64,000 nt of DNA from CAWHQZ01 sp963831645 (GTDB lineage Bacteria; Pseudomonadota; Alphaproteobacteria; Rhizobiales; Aestuariivirgaceae): the NCBI GenBank assembly GCA_963831645.1, contig CAWHQZ010000024.1, positions 1 to 64,000 on the forward strand, read 5' to 3'. The notes beneath the pieces are model-generated. The model did no database searches. It was not told the origin of the DNA and saw only the letters and a list, made by a program, of their open reading frames with translations. The position numbers and the translations under genes were made by a program. Below are positions 27,764 to 36,024 of the stretch, piece after piece (position 1 is the first letter of the stretch; each line of letters begins with the position of its first letter).

Positions 27764-28211
27764 GGCTTGCTGATGTGCTGATAGCTTCAGCGTCAGTAGC
27801 AGTGTCTCCAATCTTTATCAGTCCTTTCCATACGGAATTCAATGCGGAATGTTCCCGTGTGACTGTTTCCCGGAAATTGAATTGTTCGCTTCTATTAGGC
27901 ACCAATCCTTTGAAGAAGTGAGTATTTGCACCATCGTGCCAATCGACGACGTAACCCCTATGCTCGCGACGGTTCTCAACACAGTAATAGAGGCGCCATA
28001 AGTCTTCCGACTCAGAAGGACGTTGCGCTCTAGATTCCCAAACCAGGGTCTCCCCATTGTCGGTGAAGGTGTGAGAGCCTGTCACTTTGTGTTCGGTAGT
28101 CTCGGGGCTACGGTCACATTTAACGTCATCCGCTTTTGCCGACAGCATCAATGCAGCTGACAAGCCGGTCGCTACTGCCAACGCGGCAGCAGCTCTGTAA
28201 TCAAGCCGCAT
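27714..28211 (-). CDS. Hypothetical secreted protein
   Basis: About 165 residues. It has a clear signal peptide (RLDYRAAAALAVATGLSAAL, cleavage near AKA-D) and two Cys (in KCDRSP and YYCVENR) that could form a disulfide. The mature part is a mixed beta protein with GSHTFTDNGETLVWESRA. Start at ATG 28211 with GGAG six bases upstream. Unrecognised; part of the integrase-linked cargo. Confidence 0.5.
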   Translation of the reverse strand: MRLDYRAAAALAVATGLSAALMLSAKADDVKCDRSPETTEHKVTGSHTFTDNGETLVWESRAQRPSESEDLWRLYYCVENRREHRGYVVDWHDGANTHFFKGLVPNRSEQFNFRETVTREHSALNSVWKGLIKIGDTATDAEAISTSASHVKNEKRSQASVSFGL

Positions 28212-28334
28212 GATGATCTCCGACATGCCGAACTTGGTGCATGATGTCACTAGGTAGCCAACACTGGCTCGTGGTCCGGTAGATGCCGAGTTCGGGGACC
28301 AAAGCCAGTTCGGTCTCTGCCCGCCCACAATGAT

Positions 28335-28502
28335 TTAAAACGGGTTCTGTGGTGCGAGCGGGCTCGTCCTCTCGTGGAGCATGCCACAAGCCTCCGCCAT
28401 CAGAGGCTGTTTTAGGCGCCATGCTTGCAGATCGTCCAGTATCTCGCGGCGGAGCTTATACGCATCTGCGAGATGCTGCTTAATCGTCGATGCTTCCGCC
28501 AT
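28335..28502 (-). CDS. Small helical protein, 55 residues
   Basis: An unrecognised small frame starting at ATG 28502 with GGGGGTG about nine bases upstream. It is a strongly helical sequence (KQHLADAYKLRREILDDLQ) and has no signal peptide. It diverges from the 124-residue gene at 28602, with a 99-base AT-rich region between. A helical pair of this kind could be a small regulator or toxin-antitoxin component, but that is speculation. Confidence 0.35.
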   Translation of the reverse strand: MAEASTIKQHLADAYKLRREILDDLQAWRLKQPLMAEACGMLHERTSPLAPQNPF

Positions 28503-28601
28503 GATAGCGGTCACCCCCTTTATCTTTTTGTCTACATTTCCCTATATAGCCATACGAATCAAATGGTTATCATATAGTATTAACTTACTGTGGAGTTGTT
28601 C

Positions 28602-28976
28602 ATGCCGACCTTCAATAAATTCCTCTCTACCGAGAGGCGACGTTTGAAGAAACTCGTGGCCGCAGGCCAGAAGAAGCTTGCTGGTATGACTCGAGAGCTC
28701 GCTAACCTAAAACGGCATCTCGCGGCTCTCGACCTGTTCGAATCAGCTCGGAAGGGCAAGGCAACCCGCGCGAAGAGACGCAGAGGTTCCTCAAAGCGAC
28801 CGCGCATCCTGGCAGCTTTGAAGAACTCATCGAACGGCATGACTCGAGGAGAGATCCTGGAGAAGCTTCACGCCAGGGGAAACAAGTCCGCCGAGCAGAG
28901 CATCACCAACGCGCTTTCTAACCTCAAGAAGGCTGGGCAGATCAAGTCCAAGAATGGTCACTACACGGTCGCGTGA
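28602..28976 (+). CDS. Hypothetical coiled-coil / winged-helix protein
   Basis: 124 residues. The N-terminal half is a basic coiled coil (KFLSTERRRLKKLVAAG, MTRELANLKRHLAAL). After a basic linker (KRRRGSSKRP), the C-terminal part has the layout of a small winged helix, with GMTRGEILEKLHARGNKS, ALSNLKKAGQI and the wing KNGHYTV. It is likely DNA binding. The ATG at 28602 is preferred over a GTG at 28590 because TGGAG lies six bases upstream. Confidence 0.55.
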   Translation: MPTFNKFLSTERRRLKKLVAAGQKKLAGMTRELANLKRHLAALDLFESARKGKATRAKRRRGSSKRPRILAALKNSSNGMTRGEILEKLHARGNKSAEQSITNALSNLKKAGQIKSKNGHYTVA

Positions 28977-29115
28977 CCACTAATCGACCCGGTGGGATCG
29001 TCCCTCTTTGCGATCGACTACATGAACGCGGGCAAGCTCGTCGTTCTGGAAGACTGCGCCAATTCGCGGCGCTCGCACGTAGCCGCGTTACGCGCCCGAG
29101 TGCAACGGCCTGACC

Positions 29116-29859
29116 ATGCGCGTGACGATCATCGGTTCGGGCGATGCCTTCGGCTCGGGAGGCCGGTTCAATACCTGCTTCTGGCTCGAAACCGCGAAGT
29201 CGACGTTCCTGGTCGATTGTGGCGCCTCGTCGCTGGTGGCGCTTAAGGCGCGCGGCCTCGACCACGGCAGCGTCGACGGCATTATCCTCTCGCACCTCCA
29301 CGGCGACCATTTCGGCGGCCTGCCGTTCCTGCTGCTCGACGCCCAGTTCTTGTCCCGACGTGAGCGGCCCCTCCTGATCGCCGGCCCGCCCGGAACGCGC
29401 GCGCGCCTCTACGCTGCACTCGAAGTATTCTTTCCGAGGTCCACAGCCAACAAGTGGCGGTTCACGTGGGAGATCATGGAGATCGAGATCGGGAAGCCGA
29501 CCGATATGCTCGGCCTTTCGGTTACCACCACGGAGGTCGTGCATTTCTCCGGCGCTCCGTCAACGGCGCTGCGACTTTTCGACGGCCGAAAACTCTTTGC
29601 CTATTCGGGAGACACCGAATGGGTCGACGCGCTTCCTTCCGTCGCCGACCGGGCCGATCTGTTCATTGTGGAGTGCTATGGTTATTCCGGCCCCCTCACG
29701 GGTCACATCACATGGGAAATTCTCAAGCCGCGGCTGCCGCAACTGCGCGCGCGGCGCATTATGCTTACCCATATGAATCCGACCATGCTGGCGCGCCTTA
29801 GCGAGATCAAATCTGCAGGCGTCGAAACAGCCGAGGACGGCGTCGTCGTTGAGCTCTGA
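29116..29859 (+). CDS. MBL-fold metallo-hydrolase, RNase Z-like
   Basis: 247 residues. The metallo-beta-lactamase zinc motif is SHLHGDHFGG (about 56-65), with further ligands in YSGDTEW (Asp) and LTHMNPTM (His). The opening MRVTIIGSGDAFGSGGRFNT resembles the RNase Z/phosphodiesterase branch. It probably hydrolyses a phosphodiester or ester; substrate unknown. Appears complete and alone. Confidence 0.8.
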   Translation: MRVTIIGSGDAFGSGGRFNTCFWLETAKSTFLVDCGASSLVALKARGLDHGSVDGIILSHLHGDHFGGLPFLLLDAQFLSRRERPLLIAGPPGTRARLYAALEVFFPRSTANKWRFTWEIMEIEIGKPTDMLGLSVTTTEVVHFSGAPSTALRLFDGRKLFAYSGDTEWVDALPSVADRADLFIVECYGYSGPLTGHITWEILKPRLPQLRARRIMLTHMNPTMLARLSEIKSAGVETAEDGVVVEL

Positions 29860-30107
29860 AAGAAGATCCTCTTGAGACCATGCTTGCTGGCTTTGGCCCC
29901 CATTGACATGTGGCGCTGGATGTTTTGCTCGGCATGTATGTCGGCCATCGCCTGGAGGTCCGTCACCATGCGCAGGAGGTCGTCGGCGTTTTAGCCCGAC
30001 TTCCATGCCCAGTTTGCCAGGCCGTGTCGCGATGGTCCCGCCGAGCGCGACAAGATGGATACGAGGTTTTATCATGCTGCCCCAGCTTCCGAAGTCTCGA
30101 TTGGTGA

Positions 30108-30599
30108 TCATGCGCGATCTGCACTGACCTCGATGTTAGAGACAAAACATGACGGAGAAACACACTCAATGTTGCTTTTGCCAGCTTGAGCGAAAGCCGG
30201 AGCTGACCGGCCTTCGCCCAATTGCTTGCGGTTAACGTCAGCGCCGCCAGAGTCGCCAAGAATCGCGAACTGGAATTGGATGAGCTGTTGGAGCTCGAAT
30301 TCGAGGAGCTGTTTGGAGCTGGAGTTGGACGAGCTGTTGGAGCTCGAATTGGACGAACTGTTGGAACTGGAGTTGGATGAGCTGTTCGACGATGAATTAC
30401 CCGCCGTGACGAACGAGCCTGGCTCTTGCTTGACGATGCGGGGCGCTTCCGACGCTTCCGTCGCATAGGCGAGCACAACCGGCCGTTGGAAGGCGCCGGG
30501 ATCGGCGGACGAGAACTCCGGCGCGAAATTTGCGTGAGCAGCGCCAGAAAGCGTTGTCACCGCAGCTACGATCGTCGTAACGGTCATGGATTTCTTCAC
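30108..30599 (-). CDS. Secreted Asn-Ser repeat protein
   Basis: 163 residues. The start is GTG 30599 with a perfect AAGGAGGT five bases upstream. A signal peptide (TVTTIVAAVTTLSGAAHA) is followed by seven consecutive NSSS units. The nucleotide repeat continues past them, but an extra T at 30312-30314 changes frame, and the rest reads QLLEFELQQLIQF and a tail without further repeats. Without that base the array would gain about three more units and end at 29963. Such repeats are flexible and often surface exposed or glycosylated; function unknown. Confidence 0.55.
   Translation of the reverse strand: MKKSMTVTTIVAAVTTLSGAAHANFAPEFSSADPGAFQRPVVLAYATEASEAPRIVKQEPGSFVTAGNSSSNSSSNSSSNSSSNSSSNSSSNSSSKQLLEFELQQLIQFQFAILGDSGGADVNRKQLGEGRSAPAFAQAGKSNIECVSPSCFVSNIEVSADRA
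30270..30386. repeat. 12-base tandem repeat (NSSS-coding)
   Basis: About ten 12-base units alternating two variants. On the plus strand a doubled unit reads GAGCTGTTGGAGCTGGAGTT with a GGAC end. One unit has TTT in place of TT at 30312-30314, shifting the reading frame of the gene on the minus strand. Confidence 0.75.
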
Positions 30600-30830
30600 G
30601 GAATACCTCCTTGGTTGATTAAGGCCAGGGGTCGAGATGCCCCGCAACCTTCCAGGGATATTGGCGGTGACGCGTTGCGTTTTTGCGTGGAGCGGGGGAG
30701 AATTATGAGAATGGAAGGTTAGATTTTGGAGAGAATGTCGACAAACCGGAACGTTGTTACTACATGAGAAGGCCGGAACCGGTGCGTTGCGATGACATCG
30801 ATCAAAAGCAGGATCTTACCTGGTATTCCA

Positions 30831-31536
30831 ATGCTCTTTGGCCGACGCAATGCGCAGATCGAATTTCTCTGCCGTCCGGAGGACAAAGAGTGTCATAGCC
30901 GAACCGCAACCGGCGAAGGCGCATCTCCCGGATTGGTTCCGCAAGATTCCCGCCATCGCCAAGGACCATCTCACGCCGACCAACAACGCCCTCACCATAA
31001 AGCGCTGCATGCCCTTTGTGGATGCTCTCTCGGCAGGATGGATTCTTCCGCTGGCCGCGACAGTGCGGCTGGAAGTCAAGGACGAGGGCCGGACCGTCGA
31101 TGCCGGCTGGGAATTCGATCGCGTCATGGTCAGCAATCATGGTCCTCACCAGGTAACCGGCAATCCACGCGAGCCGCGCCCGCCGTGCAAGTTCCACAAC
31201 TATTGGACCATACGCACGCCGCCCGGCTGGAGTTGTCTATTCCTGCCTCCGCTCAATCGCCCGCACCCGGTTTTTGAAACCCTGGCCGGGGTCGTCGATA
31301 CCGACCGATATGCCTCGCTCATCCATTTCCCCTTTTTCGCCACCGGTCCAGATGGCACATACGTGCTGGAGAAAGGCACGCCCCAGCGGTGTCATCCCTT
31401 TCGGCGCAGCGATGCCCAGATCGCGGCGGTCATTCGCGCCGAGTTCCCCGAGGAAAGCGAGCTGCGAGTGAGGATCTTCCGCAACACCATTGCGGGAGAG
31501 GGCTGGTATCGCAAAGAAGCCCGATCACAGCGATAA
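30831..31536 (+). pseudogene. Conserved hypothetical protein, one frameshift
   Basis: Reads as about 235 residues when two frames are joined near 30888. MLFGRRNAQIEFLCRPEDK lies in the first frame and VIAEPQPAKAHLPDWFRKIP onward in the second. The rest has many aromatic and Pro residues (FHNYWTIRTPPGWSCLFLPP, LIHFPFFATGPDGTYVLEKG). It resembles conserved proteins of unknown function seen in phages and bacteria (possibly DUF6065, recalled only weakly). Without the join the second frame has a start at 30838 and loses the natural N-terminus. Confidence 0.5.
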
Positions 31537-31784
31537 GAGACTTCGCCGTCAATCATGCGGGCCTAGGCCGGTTTCCTGGTTCTCGCCAACTCTTAATCTC
31601 GGTCTTTCGAAACTTTAATCTGAACCGTCGCATGGTCATCCGCGGTGTTAATATGATGCCATGCGGCGATTCGAACGTCCTTTGCGAAGGCCTCGTCCGG
31701 CGCACCGGGCAGCCGCTTGCTCTAGTTGCTCAAACGCGATGGACCTCATCGACGCCGGGTTCCCAAATGCCGCGGCGGAGAGCC

Positions 31785-33388
31785 ATGAGCATCAGATTTC
31801 GCGTCCACCTGTTTCAGCTGATCATTCTCCTGTTCCTCCCGACGACGGGCGCTATCGTCCTGCTGACGATTTCGTCCCGATGAACCACTATTTGAAGCGC
31901 ATCGAATTGGCCAGCCACCAGCTCGAGGCTATCACCGCACTCACGGTGAGCGCCAACCGCTTTTCCGAACAGATTGCCGAGCTGTTGCTGATCGGCCAAG
32001 CGGAACGCCCTGACCTCAACAGCGCACGCACCGAGCTGGAAGCCGGCTTCGATCGCCTCGAGCAAGTGACCAAAAACGAGTTCGCGTTCCTCCGAAGCCC
32101 CGAAGAGCGAGAAGAAGAGCTGGACGAGTTGCATCGCGTTCAGCGGATGCGCACGCTTTTCGGTGAGATCGATCAGGCTCTCGTCAGGCTCGTCGACCTG
32201 CGCAATCGGGGGCGTCAGGACGAGGCGGTCAAGACTTTCAGCTCCAGATCGACATTCGTCTCGACGCCGAGTTGGAAAACCTGTTGAAATCGGCGGTTCT
32301 CGACGAAAAAGAGGAGGTTGACAGCACGAAACGCAGTGCCGAAGCGCTGTGGCAGAAACTCAGATGGACGGCCCTGGCAACGACATTGGCGGCGCTGGCG
32401 GTGTGCATTGCCGCGGGCATTCTTCTGGTGCGATCGCTGACGCGCCCGATCGGCCTCCTGATCGCGGGCACGGAAGCGATCCGGCGGGATGAGCTCGATC
32501 ACCGCATCGCCTACGCTGGCCAGGACGAGCATGGCGCGCCAGCGCGCAGGCTTTAACGAAATGGCCGCCAAGCAAGATGAGCAGCGCGGCCTTCTGCTCG
32601 CCGCGCAATCGAACCTTGAGGAGAAGGTCGCCACGCGGACCGAGGAACGCAAGGCGCGAACGGGGGAGCTCGCCGCTGCCAACCAGCGTCTTACCGATCT
32701 CGACCGGATGCGCATTCAGTTCCTCACCGACATTGGACATGAGCTGCGCACGCCGTTGACGACTTTACGTGGCGAGGCGGAGATCACCTTGCGGCATGGT
32801 CCGAAGTCCGAGAAAATCTATCGCGACGCGCTTGCGCGGATCGTCGCGCAGAGCTGGATCGAGTTGTTTTGTCGATGATCTCCTGTTTATCGCCCGCTCC
32901 GAAACCGATACCATCCGCTTCGATTGGAAGCGAACCCCCCTCAATGAAATTGTCGCGGATGCGGTGAGCGACGGCAAGATCGGCGGAACACAAGGGCATT
33001 GCGCTCGAGGCTGACTACCCGACGAAACCGATCTGGATCCGCGCCGATACGCAGCGGCTCAAGCAGGCGCTCATGATCGCGCTTGACAACGCCATCAAGT
33101 ATTCGCCGCCTGCACGATCGGTGACGCTCAAGATGACCGCCGCCGACGGTCATGGCGAGGTCGTGGTCCGCGACGAGGGCAGTGGTATTCCCGCCGAGGA
33201 AATCTCCCATGTCTTTGAGCGGTTCTACCGCGGCCCGCTCCCCCGGCAAGTCGAAGGAGCCGGGCAGCGGTCTCGGACTGGCGATCGCTAAGTGGCTGGT
33301 GGAGAAGCACGATGGTCAAATCGCGCTTACGAGCGAACCTGGCCACTTCACAGAGGTCCGGATCAGGATCCCCCGGGCGGAGGCGTAG
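31785..33388 (+). pseudogene. Sensor histidine kinase, multiple frameshifts
   Basis: Assembled from several frames. An N-terminal membrane helix (MSIRFRVHLFQLIILLFLP) is followed by a helical periplasmic sensor (ITALTVSANRFSEQIAELLL), a second membrane helix and HAMP (VCIAAGILLVRSLTRPIGLL), HisKA with the phosphorylated His in TDIGHELRTPLTTL, and an ATPase domain with N box ALDNAIKYSPP, G1 VRDEGSGIP and G2 GSGLGLAIAKWL. At least six frame changes (near 31880, 32240, 32535, 32865, 32985, 33240) interrupt it. It precedes its response regulator by 44 bases. Dead gene or poor local sequence. Confidence 0.75.
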
Positions 33389-33432
33389 CGCTTGTTGGCG
33401 CGGGGCTCGTGGATGACCCAGTAGGTTATAGC

Positions 33433-34106
33433 ATGTCGAAGATCCTACTCGTCGAGGATGACGCCGACCTGGCGGATTTCATGAAGCGCGGGCTGACCGC
33501 AGAAGGCTATGTGGTCGATGTGGCCCGGGAGTGGTGACGATGCCTTGGCCATGGCGCGGGAGAACGACTATCCCCTGATCGTGCTGGACCGTATCCTTCC
33601 TGGGCTCGATGGTGTCGAGATTTGCAAGGTCTTGCGGCGGGAGGGACGCCGAAGCCTTGTCCTGATGCCACGGCCAAGGACAGCCTGCAGGATAAGATCG
33701 AAGGGCTGAAGGGCGGCGCCGACGACTATCTGACCAAGCCCTTCGCCTTCGATGAGCTGGTTCTCAGAGTGCAGGCTCTGCTCCACCGATCGTCCGGTCT
33801 GGTCGCCGACCCAGATCCAAGGTCGGAGACCTGGTGCTCGACCCGCTCGCAAAGACGGTGAGGCGTGGCGAGCGCGAAATCGCCCTGACCGCGAAGGAGT
33901 TCATGCTCCTCGCCTATCTCATGGCCAATCCCGGCGTCGTGGTCAGCCCGGACGCGTATGCTCAACAACGTTTGGGAGACTGGCTCCACCCCGGAACGAA
34001 GGTGGTCGATGTCTACATACGATACCTTCGCCGGAAGATCGACGCGGCAGGCGAAAATCCATTGATACGGACCGTGCGAGGGTTCGGCTATGTAATATCG
34101 GCCTGA
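33433..34106 (+). pseudogene. OmpR-family response regulator, frameshifted
   Basis: The receiver domain opens MSKILLVEDDADLADFMKRG and continues in other frames with the phosphoacceptor Asp in PLIVLDRILPGLDGVEI and the Lys in DDYLTKPFAF. The C-terminal winged helix (TAKEFMLLAYLMANPG, VVDVYIRYLRRKID, TVRGFGYVIS) is complete. Frame changes are needed near 33535, 33650 and 33825. It is the partner of the kinase upstream. Confidence 0.75.
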
Positions 34107-34896
34107 GTTTGGCGTCTTGCAGGCGGCCGATGTCTTGGGGCTCCTCTCGTCCTCCAAGACGCCCTCTCTCATCAGCTCGACAATTTCACGGCCCGAGGTG
34201 ACAGAGCGGATCGGGAGAATCGATCAGGCCCCGCTCGGGGCTGTCAACGAAGGCTAAGTCCCTCCCCGGAGCCCCAAACGGGCCAGTTCCTGTGCTCCGG
34301 GCAGACCTCGGGCTCCTGAGCGCCAAGGAGCAGGACCGCAGGGGCCGGATGGAGTGGTGGTCATGGGTGTTCTCCTTGGGCCGGGCGGGCGGCGACAGCG
34401 GCAGCCGCATCGAGCAGGGGCGGCTCCGAAGCTGGAGCAGACTCTACGGAGGCTACTACGGCATGGAACAACGGCGATCGCGGTAGTGCACTGAAGGTGG
34501 CTGACGCGGCGTAGTTGACGATCTTCAAGCGAGCCGATGGGAGGTGCGGGAAGGGGCTGCCCGGGGTTTTCTTTTTGGAACCTTTCGAGCGCAGCCGCGT
34601 TAGGGGGTTAAGAGACACCCACCTGCCCCCCGACTTCTCCCGCGGGTGTCGAGAAAAACAGCCCCGGCCGGCATCCCCTCCCGCCGGGGCTTTATTTCGT
34701 CGGCGCGGTCCGCAGCGTCAACAAAATCTGGAGGGTGCCCTAGTCCGGTAGGAAGTTGCCCCCGCTTCCGTGGCGAAGCGAGCCGATGGGAAGGTGCGGG
34801 ATGCGCGAATTGCTCTCCACCGGCCCTAACCACGCAACCTGGCTGGATTGCAGTGGCTGGCTCTCCAGATACCACAATGCCGCATGGCCGCGCGCA
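34107..34896. other. Gene-poor region with hairpins and a direct repeat
   Basis: No convincing gene. A 25-base near-direct repeat with core GCGAGCCGATGGGA..GGTGCGGGA occurs at 34527-34551 and 34776-34801. A strong GC hairpin lies between them. Open frames on the minus strand are Ala/Pro-rich by composition only. Confidence 0.5.
34661..34697. terminator. Bidirectional rho-independent terminator
   Basis: GCCCCGGC (34661-34668) pairs with GCCGGGGC (34683-34690). TTTATTT follows on the plus strand, and TGTTTTTCTC follows on the minus strand. It would end minus-strand transcription from the Arg-rich gene at 34897. Confidence 0.6.
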
Positions 34897-35218
34897 TCAG
34901 ATCCAGACCGAGATCCAGATCCCGTGGCGGCGCACCCGGCGACAGCGGTGCCCCCAGTAGCCGTAGCGGCGGTAGCGGCGGCAGGCGCGGTGCCAGCGCC
35001 GACGCCGGTGCCAGCGCCGACGCCGGCGTCTGCGGCGCCTGCGGTGCGACGCAAGTTCAACGCCCTCTGCCGGGTCTCCAACCTGAGGGGATATCGGAGG
35101 GGAGCGAGGCCCCCGGCGGGACCGCCGCCAGAACCTCGGCTTGGCGTGGTAAAACAGCGGCGATGGCGGTCGTGCCGACCACACCGAGCAGACTTGTGAG
35201 AAATGACCGCCTGTCCAT
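34897..35218 (-). pseudogene. Arg-rich small protein with Tat-like leader, one frameshift
   Basis: The leader MDRRSFLTSLLGVVG has twin Arg and a hydrophobic core ending near VLA. After a frame change near 35085 the rest reads VGDPAEGVELASHRRRRRRR, then mixed Arg/His/Trp/Tyr and a final GIWISVWI. Small twin-arginine plus basic-tail proteins of this design are common in Rhizobiales and have no known role; their tails resemble protamines. The ATG at 35218 has GGGGAG six bases upstream. About 107 residues when joined. Confidence 0.55.
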
Positions 35219-35452
35219 TGCTGTCTCCCCGCTAAACTAAATGCAGGCTGCGGCAGAATGTTCCATGTGCACGACCGAATGCTGGTGCTGAGGGACCGAG
35301 AGGAGGAGCCTGCAGCCTGAAGCCGTTGGCATCCAGACGCCCCGCTGGTCGGGGCGCTGACCACAGACCAGAGGCCCTTCGGGCGCGGGACGGCTGGGGC
35401 TGTCATCCAGCGGCAACAATTGGCTGCGATGATTGGTGCAGTGCCTCAAACT

Positions 35453-35478
35453 GCCCCGGCCTGACCGGGGCTTTTCTT
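35453..35478 (+). terminator. Rho-independent terminator-like hairpin
   Basis: GCCCCGG at 35453-35459 pairs with CCGGGGC at 35465-35471, with TTTTCTT directly after. No plus-strand gene ends just upstream, so it may belong to a lost gene or a small RNA. Confidence 0.5.
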
Positions 35479-35558
35479 CGCCCGGAACCTAAGCTGGGCT
35501 GCCGCGTTGTTCCACTTGGTCTCACCTCACGTTTCCCAGCTTGCTAAGTGAGATCAGC

Positions 35559-35592
35559 GCCCCGGCCGGAAAACCCTCCAGCGCCGGGGCGT
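35559..35592. repeat. GC hairpin related to the 34661 terminator
   Basis: CGCCCCGGC at 35559-35567 and GCCGGGGCG at 35584-35592 share the stem and part of the loop (CCCTCC) with the hairpin at 34661. No T-run follows. A T-arm-like GGATTCGAACC (complement of GGTTCGAATCC) begins eight bases downstream, perhaps a further tRNA trace. Confidence 0.4.
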
Positions 35593-35718
35593 CTCATGAG
35601 GATTCGAACCTAAGCTCGCAGAAACGCCACTGAACGCGCCCTGCCTGGTTGAGAGCACTGTATTCACGAGTGCATTGTCGAGGCACACCCGCGGCACACG
35701 ACCAAGCTCACCCCGAGT

Positions 35719-35758
35719 GCGCACTCGACAGATTCGAACCTGTGACCTCTGCCGAAGG
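35719..35758 (-). pseudogene. tRNA-Arg(CCG) 3' half remnant
   Basis: On the minus strand CGGCAGAGGTCACAGG, then TTCGAAT, CTGT and CGAGTGCG follow the 3' half of alphaproteobacterial tRNA-Arg(CCG): anticodon stem 3' strand, variable loop, T-arm and acceptor. One base is missing in the T stem. No 5' half is on the same strand. Confidence 0.55.
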
Positions 35759-35838
35759 AGCCCTCTGCACAGCCATCCGATGCAGTGATTGCTCGCGATT
35801 GCCACAGCCGCGGCCACCCGTTATATCTCAACCGCGCT

Positions 35839-35878
35839 GCACCCGTAGCTCAGTTGGATAGAGTGCTACCTCCGAAGG
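35839..35878 (+). pseudogene. tRNA-Arg(CCG) 5' half remnant
   Basis: GCACCCGTAGCTCAGTTGGA, then TAGAGTGCTACCTCCGAAGG, is the 5' acceptor strand, D-arm and anticodon arm of a tRNA-Arg(CCG), broken just after the anticodon. It faces the opposite way from the 3' half 80 bases upstream. Its acceptor strand GCACCCG would pair with CGAGTGC of that half with one mismatch, so both may come from one gene. Confidence 0.55.
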
Positions 35879-36024
35879 GACCGTGGAGAGAGTCCTGAAA
35901 CTCACGCCGGTCTGAGTTTCTCTGCAGTTTCGCCTCCTCCTGCATGCTTGAGCCACACGAGAGGCACAGCGGATGAACTGTCCCAGGCAAAGCCGACTCT
36001 GATAGGGGCAGATGCCGGCGACCT

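Noticed and set aside
30226..30468. Leu/Glu repeat protein on the plus strand (ELELDELLELEL)
   Set aside because: It is the complement of the NSSS repeat. The minus strand has a signal peptide and a perfect Shine-Dalgarno, whereas this strand has neither.
34740..35081. Ala/Gly-rich minus-strand frame (GAGTGVGAGTAPAAAT)
   Set aside because: This is the wrong frame of the Arg-rich protein gene. The Arg-rich frame joins to a good leader and SD.
35839..35878. Complete tRNA-Arg gene
   Set aside because: Similarity ends just after the anticodon. No T-arm or acceptor 3' strand follows on the same strand.
25269..35878. A single defined genomic island from the integrase to the tRNA halves
   Set aside because: No matching direct repeats were found at the two ends, so the boundaries cannot be set. 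Kept only as a possibility in the findings.
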